In this document: positions 15,571-27,260 of the stretch, piece after piece
How the letters are laid out: each line of letters opens with the position of its first letter
How positions within the stretch are numbered: position 1 is the first letter of the stretch
Assembly (NCBI RefSeq): GCF_016924665.1
Contig: NZ_JAFFJT010000016.1
Coordinates: 367,649-431,648, forward strand
DNA length: 64,000 bases
Direction of reading: 5' to 3'
Origin: Nocardioides sp. SYSU D00038
Lineage (GTDB): Bacteria; Actinomycetota; Actinomycetes; Propionibacteriales; Nocardioidaceae
Translations under genes and position numbers: made by a program
The notes under the pieces: model-generated
Told to the model about the DNA's origin: nothing
What the model saw: the letters and a program-made list of their open reading frames with translations, nothing else
Database searches by the model: none

Positions 15571-16392
15571 GTGACACCAGGTTCCCACGCGCGCCCCGGT
15601 CACCGGCCCGAAGGGCCCGGTCGGGGACGCCGTCGGGCGTGGTGGCACGGGTCGCGTCGCGAGCACAGCCGGTGGCGGGTCGGGACCCCGCTGGTGGTGC
15701 TGCTCTCCGGCTCCCTGTTCGTGGTCAGCGCCGCCAACAGCGACGGCACCGACCTGCGCCCGGGCCGCTACACCGACCTGGCCAGCCTGGTGCGCAGCGA
15801 GGCCGAGCGCTACGCCGACCTCGAGGAGGACCTCCGCGAGCTCGACGAGGAGGTCGCCGACCTGGCCTCCTCGGTCGACGACGACGACGTGCGTCGCTGG
15901 GAGCGCGAGGTCACCCGGCTGCGCGACCCCGCCGGGCTCCGGCCGCGCCGCGGCCCCGGGGTGACGGTGACGCTCTCCGACGCGCCCGACGAGGTGCTCG
16001 AGGCCGCCGAGGGCGACATCCGCCCGCTGATCGTGCACCAGCAGGACATCCAGGCCGTGGTCAACGCGCTGTGGCGCGGCGGCGCCACCGCGGTCACCGT
16101 GCAGGGGCAGCGCGTCGTCAGCACCACCGGCATCCGCTGCGAGGGCAACTCCGTGCTCCTGCAGGGCGTGCCCTACCCGGAGCCCTACGTCATCTCCGCG
16201 GTCGGCGACGTCGCCGAGCTGACCACCAGCCTGTTCGACGACGCCTACGTCGAGGGCTACCGCGACGACGCGGAGCGACCCGACGTGTCGGTCGGCTGGG
16301 ACCTCGAGCTCGAGGACTCCGTCACCGCGCCGGCGTACGCCGGCCTGCTCGACCTGGCGTACGCGACGCCGATCCCCTCGGCCCGGTCGTAG
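15571..16392 (+). CDS. DUF881-family membrane protein
   Basis: 273 residues from GTG 15571, which lies 7 nt after TACCTT, consistent with leaderless expression. A basic N-terminus and one membrane segment (~34-52, 'VGTPLVVLLSGSLFVVSAAN') are followed by a coiled coil (~65-110, 'SEAERYADLEEDLRELDEEVADLASSVDD') and the DUF881 domain ('VTVTLSDAPDEV', 'LIVHQQDIQAVVNALWRGGATAVTVQGQRVVSTTGIRC'). DUF881 proteins are common beside crgA and are thought to act at the cell envelope. Its last 71 bp overlap the 3' end of pknB on the other strand. Confidence 0.88.
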   Translation: MTPGSHARPGHRPEGPGRGRRRAWWHGSRREHSRWRVGTPLVVLLSGSLFVVSAANSDGTDLRPGRYTDLASLVRSEAERYADLEEDLRELDEEVADLASSVDDDDVRRWEREVTRLRDPAGLRPRRGPGVTVTLSDAPDEVLEAAEGDIRPLIVHQQDIQAVVNALWRGGATAVTVQGQRVVSTTGIRCEGNSVLLQGVPYPEPYVISAVGDVAELTTSLFDDAYVEGYRDDAERPDVSVGWDLELEDSVTAPAYAGLLDLAYATPIPSARS

Positions 16393-18147
16393 CGTCCGCG
16401 ACGCCGTCGCCGTGCCGCAGCCCCGGCACGCCGTCGGTGGGCAGCGGCGGGGTGTCGGTCGGCGGCGGCGGGGTGTCGGTGGGCGGCGGGGGCGGCGGCT
16501 CGTAGACCGAGACGTAGATGATCACCGTGGAGTTCTCCGGCGCGGTGGTGCCGCGGGGCTCCTGGCGCACCACGGTGCCCTTCGGCTCGGTGGAGGTCGG
16601 GTCCTGCACCACCTCGGGCACGAAGTTGGCGTCGCGCAGCCGCTGCTTGGCCTCGCCCTGCTTGAGGCCCACGACGTCCGGCACCTCCTCCGGGCCGTCG
16701 GAGTAGTAGATGGTGACCACGCTGTTCTGCGGCACCGCCGTCCCCTCCTCGGGCTCGACGCGCAGCACCTCGTCCTTCGGCTTGTCCGACTCCTCCTCGA
16801 CCGCCTTGACCCGCAGCCGCTCGTTGCGGATCTGGTTGCGGGCGTCGACCCGCGAGCCGCCCACCACGAACGGCACGCTGGTCATCGGCAGGCCGCTGGA
16901 GACGGTGAGGTCGACCGGCTCGCCGGGGTCGACGTAGAGGTCGCGGTCGGGGTCCTGCTCGATGACCTCGTCCTTGCCGACGTCCTCGCTCGGCTCGTAG
17001 TCGACGTCGCCGACGGTCAGGCCGGCCTCGGCGATCGCCTGGCGGGCCTGCTCCTCGGTGAGGCCGATCAGGTTCGGCACCTGCTCCTGCTCCGGCGCGC
17101 TCTCGAAGAGCTGCGGCAGCACGAACGCCCCGCCGACCACGAGGGCGACCACGAGCAGGCCGAGCAGCAGCAGGAGGCCGGTGCGCGGACCGCGGCGACC
17201 GTCGTCCTCCGGCGGCGGCAGCGGCTGGCGCACCATCGTGGCGTCGGTGGGCGGCGGCGTGGGGGTGGGGTCGGGCACCGGCACCGGCGGGGCCTGCACC
17301 GGCCGGCCGGCGAGGTAGCGCTCGACGTCGCTGCGCATCGCGGCCGCCGACTGGTAGCGGTCCTCGACCCGCTTGGCCAGCGACTTGAGCACGATCGCGT
17401 CGACGTCCTCGGGCAGGTCGGTGTCGTGGTCCGACGGGGGCGAGGCCGGCTCGCGCACGTGCTGGTAGGCCACCGCGACCGGGCTGTCGCCGATGAACGG
17501 CGGCCGGCCGGTCAGCAGCTCGTAGAGCAGGCAGCCGGCGGAGTAGACGTCGGAGCGGGAGTCGACGGTCTCGCCGCGCGCCTGCTCGGGGGAGAGGTAC
17601 TGCGCGGTGCCCACCACCGCGGCCGTCTGGGTCATGGTGCTGGCGGCGTCGCTGATCGCGCGGGCGATGCCGAAGTCCATCACCTTCACGTCGCCGCTGG
17701 GGGTGAGCATCACGTTGCCGGGCTTGATGTCGCGGTGGATGATGCCGGCCCGGTGGCTGTAGTCGAGCGCCGACAGCACGCCGCTGGTGATCTCCAGCGC
17801 CCGCTCGGGCAGGATCTTGCGGCCCTCGCGCAGGATGTCGCGCAGGGTCCGGCCGGCGACGTACTCCATCACGATGTAGGGCTGGGCGACGCCGTCGTCG
17901 GTGATCTCCTCGCCGGTGTCGTAGACCGCGACGATCGAGGGGTGGTTGAGCGAGGCCGACGACTGCGCCTCGCGCCGGAACCGGGCCTGGAACGTCGCGT
18001 CGCTGGCGAGGTCGGTGCGCAGCCGCTTGATCGCGACCACGCGGCCGAGCCGGGTGTCGATGCCCTTGCGTACCTCGGCCATCCCGCCCCGGCCCAGCAG
18101 CTCGCCGAGCTCGTAGCGGCCGCCCACCAGTGACGGTGCTGCGTCGT

Positions 18148-18151
<4 letters not shown>
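16322..18151 (-). CDS. pknB: Ser/Thr protein kinase PknB with PASTA domains
   Basis: 609 residues. Kinase domain ~1-275: glycine loop LGRGGMAEV, Lys42, HRDIKPGN (catalytic Asp141), DFG 159-161, activation loop threonines in STMTQT (171-176). A proline-rich linker and one membrane helix (~345-365) lead to three PASTA domains ('VPNLIGLTEEQARQAI', 'VPFVVGGSRVDARNQI', 'VPDVVGLKQGEAKQRL'). The PASTA domains sense muropeptides, while the kinase phosphorylates division and wall-synthesis proteins. The start overlaps the stop of the upstream kinase (ATGA). The C-terminal tail after the PPPTDTPP repeat is Arg/Gly-rich and is read antisense to the end of the DUF881 gene, so it is probably extended by readthrough. 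Confidence 0.95.
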
Positions 18152-19727
<1,576 letters not shown>

Positions 19728-19731
<4 letters not shown>

Positions 19732-21194
19732 TGGAGCACCGCTTCCATCACCGCGCGCGCGATCGGGCCGCCCAGCAGGCCGCCGGCGATCTCGCCGCGC
19801 TCGTAGTCGGCCGACTCGATCATCACCGCGACCGCGACCTCGGGGTCCTGGGCCGGCGCGAACGACACGAACCAGGCGTACGGCGGCACGTCGTCGATCC
19901 CGCTCTGCGCCGTGCCGGTCTTGCCGGCCACCTCGACGCCGGGGATCGCGGCGGGACCGGCCGTGCCCTCGCGGACGGTCTCGACCAGCAGCTGGGTGAG
20001 CCCGTCGGCCACCGACGACGAGACCGCCTGGGAGAGCTCGCGCGGCTCGGTCTTGTCGAGCGTGCGCAGGTCGGGCGTCTGCACCTCGTCGACGATGTAG
20101 GGCTGCATCACCGTGCCCTGGTTGCCGATCGCCGCCGCGACCATCGCCATCTGCAGCGGGGTCGCGCGCACGTCGAACTGCCCGATGCCGGTCTGCCCGG
20201 TCTGGGCCCGGCCCATCTCGTCGGGGAACTGCGAGACCGCCTGCGGGCCCAGGTCCTCGAGGTAGCGGCTGTTGAAGCCGAACGCCTCGGCCTGGTCGCG
20301 CATCCTGTCGGCCCCGACCTCCAGCGCCAGCTGGGCGAAGGTGGTGTTGCACGACTGGGCCATCGCCTGCCCGAACGGGATCTTGCCGCTGCCGCAGCTG
20401 CGGCCCTCGTTGTCGATGACGCCGCTCTCGCCGCTGGTCTCGGGCAGCTGGAACGTCGGTCCGCCCGGCACGTCGTCGTCGGCGGAGTAGTCGGCGTAGG
20501 TCATCGCCGCCGCGGCCGTCACCAGCTTGAACGTCGAGCCGGGCGGCAGCGTCTTCTGGATGCCGCGGTTGACCAACGGCTCCGACTCGGCGTCGTTGAG
20601 CCGGTCGTAGGCGTCGCCCACCGCGCCGAGGTCGTGGGCGGCCAGCTTGTTGGGGTCGAAGGTGGGCAGCGAGGCCATCGCCAGGATCTTGCCGGTGCGC
20701 GGCTCCAGCGCCACGACCGCGCCCTCGACGTCGCCGTTCAGCGCGTCGAGGCCGTCGTACGCCGCCCGCTGGGCGTCCGGGTCGAGGGTGAGCTGCACGT
20801 TGCCGCCCTTGCCCTCCTCGTTGCTGAGCAGGTCGACGAGGTTGGTCACGAACAGCTTGGAGTCCTCGCCGGAGAGGATGCCGTTCTGGCTGCGCTCGAT
20901 GCCGGTCTGGTCGAAGAAGGAGAAGTAGCCGGTGACCGGGGCGTAGAGGAACGGCGTGGGGTAGGTGCGCTGGAACTTGTACTTGTCCTTGACCGGCAGG
21001 CTCTCCGCGATCGGCTCGCGGCCGACCAGGATCGCGCCGCGCTCGCGGGAGTACGCCGCCTCGATCACCCGACGGTTGAGCGCGTTGTCGTTGTAATCCT
21101 CGGCCTTCCAGTACTGCAGGTAGGTCGCGTTGACCATCAGCGCCAGGAAGAGGAACAGGCAGAAGATCGAGATGGTGCGGATGGGCTTGTTCAT
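19728..21194 (-). CDS. pbpA: Penicillin-binding protein A (class B transpeptidase)
   Basis: 488 residues. A membrane anchor (~6-24) is followed by a dimerisation domain and a transpeptidase with the three active-site motifs STFK (220-223), SCN (281-283) and KTGTA (425-429). Class B PBPs crosslink peptidoglycan; PbpA works with the neighbouring SEDS protein RodA in elongation or septal growth and is regulated by PknB in mycobacteria. Starts 4 bp inside rodA and ends 4 bp inside pknA, so it is tightly coupled within the operon. Confidence 0.95.
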
Positions 21195-22594
21195 CCGATC
21201 CTCACCACCTGGGTGGCCTGCTCGTCGACGTCGTCCTCGGGTGCGGAGAGGTCGGGCACCGGGCGGCGGGCCTGGTCGGAGATCCGCAGCAGCAGCGCGA
21301 CGATGACCCAGTTCGCGACCAGCGAGGAGCCGCCGGCCGACAGGAACGGCGTCGTGAGGCCGGTGAGCGGGATCAGCTTGGTGACACCGCCGATGACGAC
21401 GAAGACCTGGAGCGCGAACGTCGCGGCGAGTCCGGTGGCCAGCAGCTTGCCGAAGCCGTCGCGGGAGATCAGCGCCGCGCGCAGCGCCCGCTCGACGATC
21501 AGGCCGTAGAGCAGGATCACCGCGATCACCGCGGTCAGGCCGAGCTCCTCGCCGATGGCGCCGATGATGAAGTCGCTCTCGGCGAACGGCACCCGCGAGG
21601 GGTCGCCCTCCCCGAAGCCGCGGCCGATCAGCCCGCCCCAGGCCATGCCGAACAGCGACTCGACGATCTGGCCGCTGCCCGGGGTCTGGTCGTAGTAGTC
21701 CATCGGGTCGAGCCAGATGTTCACGCGGTTCTGCACGTGGCCGAAGATCGTGTAGGCCACGGCCGCGCCGCCGAAGAACATCAGCGTGCCGACCACCAGC
21801 CAGCCCGGACGCTCGGTGGCGACGTAGAGCATCACCAGGAACAGCCCGAAGAACAGCAGGCTCGAGCCGAGGTCGCGCTGGAAGACCAGGATGCCGAGGC
21901 TGATCGCCCACATCGCCAGGATCGGGCCGAGGTCGCGGCCGCGCGGCAGGTCGATGAACAGCACCCGGCGGCCGGCGAGCGCGAGCGCGTCGCGGTGGAG
22001 CACCAGGTAGCCGGCGAAGGCGATGACGAGCAGCACCTTGGCGACCTCGCCGGGCTGGAAGCTGAACGGGCCGACGCCGATCCAGATCCGGGCGCCGTTG
22101 ATGGTCTTGCCGACGCCCGGCACGAGCGGGAGCAGCAGCAGGGCGATCGCGGCCAGCCCGCAGGTGTAGGTGAACCGGGTCAGCACCCGGTGGTCGCGCA
22201 GCACCAGCAGCGTGACCACGAACAGCACCACGCCCACGGTCATCCAGGTCATCTGCTTGGGCGCGAAGTCGTGGTTGCTGCGGCCGGCGGCCTCGTAGGC
22301 GAGGTCGAGCCGGTAGATCACGGCCAGGCCCAGGCCGTTGAGCGCCGCGATCACCGGCAGCAGCACGGGATCGGCGTACGGCGCCACGAACCGCACCACG
22401 ACGTGGGCGGCCACGGTCAGCGCGGCCAGCCAGGAGCCGTAGCCGACCAGGTTGACCGGCACCTGCCCGTCGACGCCGAGCCCGACGGCGGCGTACGCGC
22501 CCACCCCGACGGCGAGCGCGAGCACGAGCAGGAAGAGCTCCGCGCCCCGACGGCGTCGGTGCACGAACTCCATCAGCGCTCCCTGCTGCGCCAT
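21191..22594 (-). CDS. rodA: SEDS family peptidoglycan polymerase RodA
   Basis: 467 residues with about twelve membrane segments. SEDS signatures include 'NGARIWIGVGPFSFQPGEVAKVLLVI', 'QRDLGSSLLFFG', 'AESDFIIGAIGEELGL' and 'GLTTPFLSAGGSSLVANW'. The conserved Asp in the Q-R-D-L-G-S motif is present. RodA polymerises lipid II glycan strands with the partner PBP encoded immediately downstream. Start ATG 22594 is 13 bp after pstP; longer frames upstream run antisense-like across pstP. Confidence 0.95.
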   Translation of the reverse strand: MAQQGALMEFVHRRRRGAELFLLVLALAVGVGAYAAVGLGVDGQVPVNLVGYGSWLAALTVAAHVVVRFVAPYADPVLLPVIAALNGLGLAVIYRLDLAYEAAGRSNHDFAPKQMTWMTVGVVLFVVTLLVLRDHRVLTRFTYTCGLAAIALLLLPLVPGVGKTINGARIWIGVGPFSFQPGEVAKVLLVIAFAGYLVLHRDALALAGRRVLFIDLPRGRDLGPILAMWAISLGILVFQRDLGSSLLFFGLFLVMLYVATERPGWLVVGTLMFFGGAAVAYTIFGHVQNRVNIWLDPMDYYDQTPGSGQIVESLFGMAWGGLIGRGFGEGDPSRVPFAESDFIIGAIGEELGLTAVIAVILLYGLIVERALRAALISRDGFGKLLATGLAATFALQVFVVIGGVTKLIPLTGLTTPFLSAGGSSLVANWVIVALLLRISDQARRPVPDLSAPEDDVDEQATQVVRIG

Positions 22595-22607
22595 CAGACC
22601 CGGCCCC

Positions 22608-23912
22608 TCACGCGGGCTCCTCGACCGACATCTTCGCGGCGAGGTCCTCGACGATCCGCTCGGCGTCGTCGCGGCTGGAGGCGTCGATGCCCTCGCGCAC
22701 CCGGTCGGCCTCGAACTCCGAGAGCCGGCCGAGCTCGACGTTGGTGGTCGCCCACTCGGAGTGGAGGTCGACCCCGGGCAGCGAGGCGTTGAGGCCGCGG
22801 AAGATCGCGACCCGGTCGCCGTCGACGCCCACGAAGTACTGCTGCTGGCTCCAGGTCCACGCACCGGCCGCCGCGACCCAGACCACGCCGACGACCGCGG
22901 CGAGCACCAGCAGGCGGCTCAGCCAGGTGAACCGCCGGGGCGGGCGCGGGGCGTAGCGCGCCGACTCGGGGTCGACGATCGCGTCGGTGGGGGTCGCCTG
23001 CGGTGCCTCGTCGAGCACCTCGGCCGAGATCGGCTCGAGCTCGCCGGTGTCACCGGAGCGATGGCCGCGGAACAGGCTCTTGCCGGCGGCCGGCCGCGAC
23101 CGGCGGCGCAGCTCGGCGGCGGCGCCCACCATCATCGGCTGCAGGTCGGCGGCGGCCGACCGCTCGGCGTCCGGTGCGGCGGCGTCGGCGTCGACCGCGT
23201 CGGCGACCACGCAGGTGACGTTGTCGGTGGTGCCGGCCTCGAGGCTGGCGCGCACCAGCTCGACGGCGGCGTAGTCGGGGGTGCCGGTCGAGAGCACGTC
23301 GGCCAGCCGGCCGGCGTCGAGCACCGCGGTGATGCCGTCGCTGCAGAAGAGCAGCCGGTCGCCGGGGGTGAGCTCGAGCAGGAACAGGTCGGGCTCGAGG
23401 TCCTGGATGCCGTCGATCGCGCGCAGGATCAGGTTGCGGTGGGGGTGGACCCGCGCCTCGTCCTCGGTGATCCGACCCTCGTCGATGAGGCTCTGCACGA
23501 AGGTGTGGTCACGGGTGAGCTGGCTGATCTCGCCGTCGCGGAACAGGTAGGCGCGGCTGTCGCCGACGTGGCCGATCCCCATCCGGGCCCCGTCGAAGAG
23601 GCCGAGGCTGGCGGTGGTCGAGGTGCCGTTGAGCGCGGGGTCGTCGTCGACGAGGTCGGCGATCCGTTGGTGGGCGCGGGCCAGGCCGTCGTTGACCAGG
23701 CGCAGCAGCGCCTGGGGCGAGGTGTCGCGGTCGGGCTGGGTGTCGAGGTCGCGGAGCTCGGAGACGACGGTGGCCGAGGCGATGTCGCCGCGGGCCGCGC
23801 CGCCCACGCCGTCGCAGACCGCGAGCAGCCACGGCCCGGCGTACGCCGAGTCCTGGTTGTCCTTGCGCACCCGACCGACGTCGGAGATGGCGGCGTAGTC
23901 GAGCCTCAGCAC
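22608..23912 (-). CDS. pstP: PP2C-type phosphatase PstP with membrane anchor
   Basis: 434 residues. The N-terminal PPM domain (~1-235) has the metal-binding motifs 'RKDNQDS', 'CDGVGG' (Asp34), 'GHVGDSRAYL', 'CSDGI' and 'DNVTCV'. One membrane helix lies at ~333-352, with a short outer domain ('QQYFVGVDGDRVAIFRGLNASLPG'). PstP removes phosphates from PknA/PknB and their targets. It sits between fhaB and rodA with only 1-13 bp gaps, as in other actinobacteria. Confidence 0.95.
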   Translation of the reverse strand: MLRLDYAAISDVGRVRKDNQDSAYAGPWLLAVCDGVGGAARGDIASATVVSELRDLDTQPDRDTSPQALLRLVNDGLARAHQRIADLVDDDPALNGTSTTASLGLFDGARMGIGHVGDSRAYLFRDGEISQLTRDHTFVQSLIDEGRITEDEARVHPHRNLILRAIDGIQDLEPDLFLLELTPGDRLLFCSDGITAVLDAGRLADVLSTGTPDYAAVELVRASLEAGTTDNVTCVVADAVDADAAAPDAERSAAADLQPMMVGAAAELRRRSRPAAGKSLFRGHRSGDTGELEPISAEVLDEAPQATPTDAIVDPESARYAPRPPRRFTWLSRLLVLAAVVGVVWVAAAGAWTWSQQQYFVGVDGDRVAIFRGLNASLPGVDLHSEWATTNVELGRLSEFEADRVREGIDASSRDDAERIVEDLAAKMSVEEPA

Positions 23913-23913
23913 G

Positions 23914-24387
23914 CTACTTCCTCAGCTCGAGGATGGTCTTGCCGATGCGGACCTGGGTGCCGAGCGTGAGGGTGGTGGGCTGGGTGATCCGGACGCTGCC
24001 GATGTAGGTGCCGTTGGTGGAGCCGAGGTCCTCGACGAACCACTGGTCGCCGGAGGCGGCGATCCGGGCATGACGCGTGGAGACGTAGTCGTCGTCGAGG
24101 CGGATGGCGGCGTCGGGGCCACGGCCGATCAGGATCGGCGCGCCGGAGAGGTCGGCGCGCTGGCCGGCGTTGCCGCCCTCGACCACGAGCACGTGGGTGG
24201 GCGAGCCGCGCCGCTTGGCGGGCGCCTTGGGCTGGCGCTGCCCGCGCTCGCGGCCCCGGCCGCGGGCGGTCTCGGGCACCCGGGCCCCGAACATGTCGGA
24301 GCGGATGACCGAGATGGCCGACAGCACGAAGATCCACAGGATCGCCAGGTAGGCGATGCGGATCAGGAACAGGGTGAGCTCAGACAC
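23914..24387 (-). CDS. fhaB: FHA-domain protein FhaB (FipA)
   Basis: 157 residues: a membrane helix (~7-27), a basic linker and a C-terminal FHA domain (~84-155) with the phosphothreonine-binding residues GRG (88-90), TRHARI (104-109) and STNGT (123-127). FhaB binds phosphorylated division proteins and links the kinases to the septum. It overlaps fhaA by 8 bp and ends 1 bp before pstP. Confidence 0.93.
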   Translation of the reverse strand: MSELTLFLIRIAYLAILWIFVLSAISVIRSDMFGARVPETARGRGRERGQRQPKAPAKRRGSPTHVLVVEGGNAGQRADLSGAPILIGRGPDAAIRLDDDYVSTRHARIAASGDQWFVEDLGSTNGTYIGSVRITQPTTLTLGTQVRIGKTILELRK

Positions 24388-25105
24388 CGCTGTCCTCCTC
24401 GACGACCCGGATGGTCATGGTGGTGTTGCCGACCCGCAGCTGGCTGCCGTCGCGCAGCGGGGCCCGGGTGACCTTGTGGCCGTCGACCAGCATGCCGTTG
24501 GTCGAGCCGAGGTCGCGGACCTCGATCGCAAGGTCCTCACGGCTGCCGCGCACCGAGGTCGACACGTCGATCTCCACGTGGCGCCGGCTCACCCCGGGGT
24601 CGTTGATCCGCACGTCGGCGTCGGTGCCGCGCCCGATCACCAGGCCGGGCGGGGCCAGGGGGTGCTCGGTGCCGTTGACCTCGAGGACGGCCCGCGCGCG
24701 GCGTACCTGGGTGTGGGTGGCGTTGCTGCTCACCCGGGCCTGGGCGGCGCTGCGGATGCGGAACCGGCCGGTGGTGAGGTCCTCGGCGGCCTCGAAGTCG
24801 ATGCTGACCGGCCCCGGGAAGACGTAGCTCTGCGAGTCGGCGTGGTCCTGCACCTGGTGGAGCATCTCGTCGGCCAGCGCGGTGTCGAACGGCGCCAGCC
24901 GCTCCAGGTCGCCGGGGGAGAGCTCGACGTGGAAGGCGTTGGGCACCATCCGCCGGTCGCGGGAGAGGATCTGGGCGTTGTTGTCGCACTCGCGCTGCAG
25001 CGCCGCCGCGATCTCGACCGGCTGGACCGCGGAGCGGAAGGCGCGCGCGAAGGCGCCGGAGATGAGGTTCTCCAGCCGCTGCTCGAACCGCTGCAGCCCG
25101 CCCAC
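24380..25105 (-). CDS. fhaA: FHA-domain protein FhaA
   Basis: 241 residues from GTG 25105, chosen because AGGAGG lies 7 nt upstream and the product then begins with the family's N-terminus ('GGLQRFEQRLENLISGAFARAFRSAVQPVEIAAAL', DUF3662 domain). A C-terminal FHA domain ('LVIGRGTDADVRINDPGVSRRHVEI', 'GSTNGMLVDG') follows. FhaA binds phosphorylated MviN/MurJ-type and kinase partners in mycobacteria. First gene of the seven-gene wall/kinase operon; the promoter should lie in 25106-25300. Confidence 0.93.
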   Translation of the reverse strand: MGGLQRFEQRLENLISGAFARAFRSAVQPVEIAAALQRECDNNAQILSRDRRMVPNAFHVELSPGDLERLAPFDTALADEMLHQVQDHADSQSYVFPGPVSIDFEAAEDLTTGRFRIRSAAQARVSSNATHTQVRRARAVLEVNGTEHPLAPPGLVIGRGTDADVRINDPGVSRRHVEIDVSTSVRGSREDLAIEVRDLGSTNGMLVDGHKVTRAPLRDGSQLRVGNTTMTIRVVEEDSGV

Positions 25106-25315
25106 GTCGCCTCCTGTCCGTGTCTTGTCGGAACCCTTGCCGGAACTCTCGCCGTCACCATGTCCAGCACCCGCCTCCCCGCGGGGGGCAGGCCGACGCA
25201 CCCGACGTCCGCGCCGGATCGCGACGATCGTATCGGGGCCGTGCTCGGGGCTCCGGTACCCGCGCTACCGGTTTGGGAATGTCCGAGCCGCTGGGCTAAC
25301 CTTTGGGCGCTTCAC

Positions 25316-25398
25316 GCGCGAGTGGCGGAACGGCAGACGCGCTGGCTTCAGGTGCCAGTGTCCGAAAGGGCGTGGGGGTTCAAATCCCCCCTCGCGCA
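25316..25398 (+). tRNA. tRNA-Leu(CAG)
   Basis: 83 nt with acceptor arms GCGCGAG/CTCGCGC, a long variable arm typical of class II tRNA, anticodon stem CTGGC/GCCAG and anticodon CAG at 25349-25351, and T-arm GGGGGTTCAAATCCCCC. Discriminator A; CCA is not encoded. The fhaA-tRNA-Leu order is conserved in actinobacteria. Confidence 0.95.
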
Positions 25399-25401
25399 CG
25401 T

Positions 25402-25440
25402 GAGTAGCCCCGGGGACGACCTGGGGCTCTACTCATTTCT
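25402..25440 (+). terminator. Terminator of tRNA-Leu
   Basis: GAGTAGCCCC (25402-25411) pairs with GGGGCTCTACTC (25423-25434) with one bulge, followed by ATTTCT. It begins 3 bp after the tRNA. Confidence 0.8.
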
Positions 25441-25816
25441 GGACGGGACGTCCAGCTGGGTCCGGGACCGGTCCCCGAGGACCGGTCGCCGAGGACCGGT
25501 CGAGCTCTCTCCCGGCTGACGGCCCGGCTGGACGCGGACGGCGACCGGGTCGCGGACGAGGCTCGCGAGCAGGCGGCCTCGACGTCATCGGGGAGCTCAT
25601 CAGGGATGCGCGGAGGACCTCGTCGCGACCGGCCGCCGACCGTGGACCCGCACGCAGGAGCCTCGCCGACCTCGGCTGCCGTCGGAACCGGCCCGGCGGT
25701 GAGCGCGTCCGCAACTCGACAGCGTTGGCCCCGGCGCCGCCCGTCGTGCCGCCGCCGCCTCCTGGGTGACGGCCTCCACCTCGGACCTCGGCCGGCGACA
25801 CGGCAGGTCGACGCGC
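25441..25816. other. No intact gene; degenerate sequence after tRNA-Leu
   Basis: About 380 bp without a supported gene. CCGAGGACCGGTCG is repeated in tandem near 25476-25502. Short open frames exist on both strands but have poor codon patterning and no family resemblance. It may be decayed coding DNA at the start of the accessory stretch. Confidence 0.5.
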
Positions 25817-27127
25817 TCAGGCCGGCGGCGCCTCAGCGGCCGCCCCGGAGCCGACAGCTCGACCGCGGTCGGCTTCGCCCACGGTCCCGTCGGCGGTGGA
25901 GCTGTGCCGTCCGTAGGTGGCTCGTCGCCACACCCGCTCGACCGGACCCGACCCTGCGCGACCGTCCCACCACACGCTGAGGAGGAGCTGTGCGAGGTAG
26001 AGCGCCAGGGCGATGGCGGCGCCCTCGGCGACACCGACCTCGCCGTAGAGGCCGAGGCCGTAGGAGTACATGACGGAGGTCAGCACGACCGACTGCAGCA
26101 GGTAGTTGGTCAGCGCCAACCGGCCGGCAGCGGAGAGTGCGCGGAGCGTCCAGCGCTCCCGCAGGAGCACGACGGCGGCGCCGAGGCCCAACGTGAGCAC
26201 GGGTGCGGCCAGGGCTATCAGGAGGACCTGGGCTGCCAGCACGGTGAACAGCCCACCTGTGCTCTGGACGACCACGACCAGGACGTTGAGCGGCAGGCCG
26301 ACGCCTATTCCGATGCGCGCGGTGGCGACGAACGTGGCCCGGTGGGCCCCGACATCGGCGAGGAGACCCGTGCGGGCGATGTACATGCCGACCAGCATCA
26401 GCGCGAGCACGACGAGCGAGAAGGTGAGCCCGAAGATCAGGCCGCCCGGCTTGGTGAGCCGCTCCTGGACCAGGTCGAGGTAGTCACCATTGCGGTAGAT
26501 CTCGTTGAGCCGGGCCACCTCGATCGCGTCGGCGTCCGCTGCGGAGCGCTCACTGCCGGCGAGTGCCGAGGAACCGGTCAGCCCGCGGACCGCGAGCAGA
26601 GCCAGTCCACCGACGCCGATGGCCGAGAGCGTGCCGAGGATGCCGATCGCCCAGCGCAGCTGGGTGCGGGCGGTCCGGTTGACGAACAGCGCGAGCACCA
26701 CGCCGACGACCGCGTACGTCGTGAGGATGTCGCCGTACCAGACCAGGAAGAGATGCGTCGCGCCGATAGCGCCGAGCGCGGCCATCCTGCGCGCGTACAG
26801 GCGACGCCAAGGGAGCCCCCGAGCCTGCCAGCGGGCGACCTGGGTGGCCACGCCGAAGCCGAAGAGCAATGAGAACAGACCGATGAACTTGCCCTCGGCG
26901 AGAACCTTCACCGCGACCGCGGCGCCGCGGTCGACGGTGCCGTCGATCGTGGTCGCCGCCAGGTGTTCGAAGGACGGCGAGGCCTTGAAGAGCAGGACGT
27001 TGACCACGACGATGCCGCCGAGCGCGAGTCCCCGCAGCGCATCGACCGCGGGCAGCCGGCCACCCCGACCCAACGGAACGGACCCGGAGACCTGGTCGGG
27101 CGGTGATGTGGTGATGGCGTGGGGCAT
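25817..27127 (-). CDS. DUF418 family membrane protein
   Basis: 436 residues with about ten membrane segments. DUF418 motifs are visible: 'RLPAVDALRGLALGGIVVVN' near the start, 'EGKFIGLFSLLFGFGVA', 'LFLVWYGDILTTYAVVGV', and the C-terminal 'ALSAAGRLALTNYLLQSVV' with 'LSVWW'. The function of the family is unknown; members occur beside transporters and regulators. The product ends in an Ala/Gly-rich tail. It is divergent from a TetR gene, which may control it through the shared 134-bp intergenic region. Confidence 0.88.
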   Translation of the reverse strand: MPHAITTSPPDQVSGSVPLGRGGRLPAVDALRGLALGGIVVVNVLLFKASPSFEHLAATTIDGTVDRGAAVAVKVLAEGKFIGLFSLLFGFGVATQVARWQARGLPWRRLYARRMAALGAIGATHLFLVWYGDILTTYAVVGVVLALFVNRTARTQLRWAIGILGTLSAIGVGGLALLAVRGLTGSSALAGSERSAADADAIEVARLNEIYRNGDYLDLVQERLTKPGGLIFGLTFSLVVLALMLVGMYIARTGLLADVGAHRATFVATARIGIGVGLPLNVLVVVVQSTGGLFTVLAAQVLLIALAAPVLTLGLGAAVVLLRERWTLRALSAAGRLALTNYLLQSVVLTSVMYSYGLGLYGEVGVAEGAAIALALYLAQLLLSVWWDGRAGSGPVERVWRRATYGRHSSTADGTVGEADRGRAVGSGAAAEAPPA

Positions 27128-27260
27128 GGGAATCCTTCCAGTTGAGCATACAAAGCGTCTGCTGAATATGTTGACGGTGACATTTGGGAGTACGCAGTGT
27201 CAAGTCAATGAGGCCTATTGGTTGCACTGGCTGTCAGGCGGAATGTGACATGCTGGGCGT

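Noticed and set aside
25375..25400. Attachment-site duplication of the tRNA-Leu 3' end
   Set aside because: I could not find a second copy of the T-arm/acceptor sequence or an integrase gene in the window.
25433..26034. Minus-strand frames after tRNA-Leu
   Set aside because: Disordered Arg/Pro/Gly-rich sequences overlapping the end of the DUF418 gene; no start or motif support.
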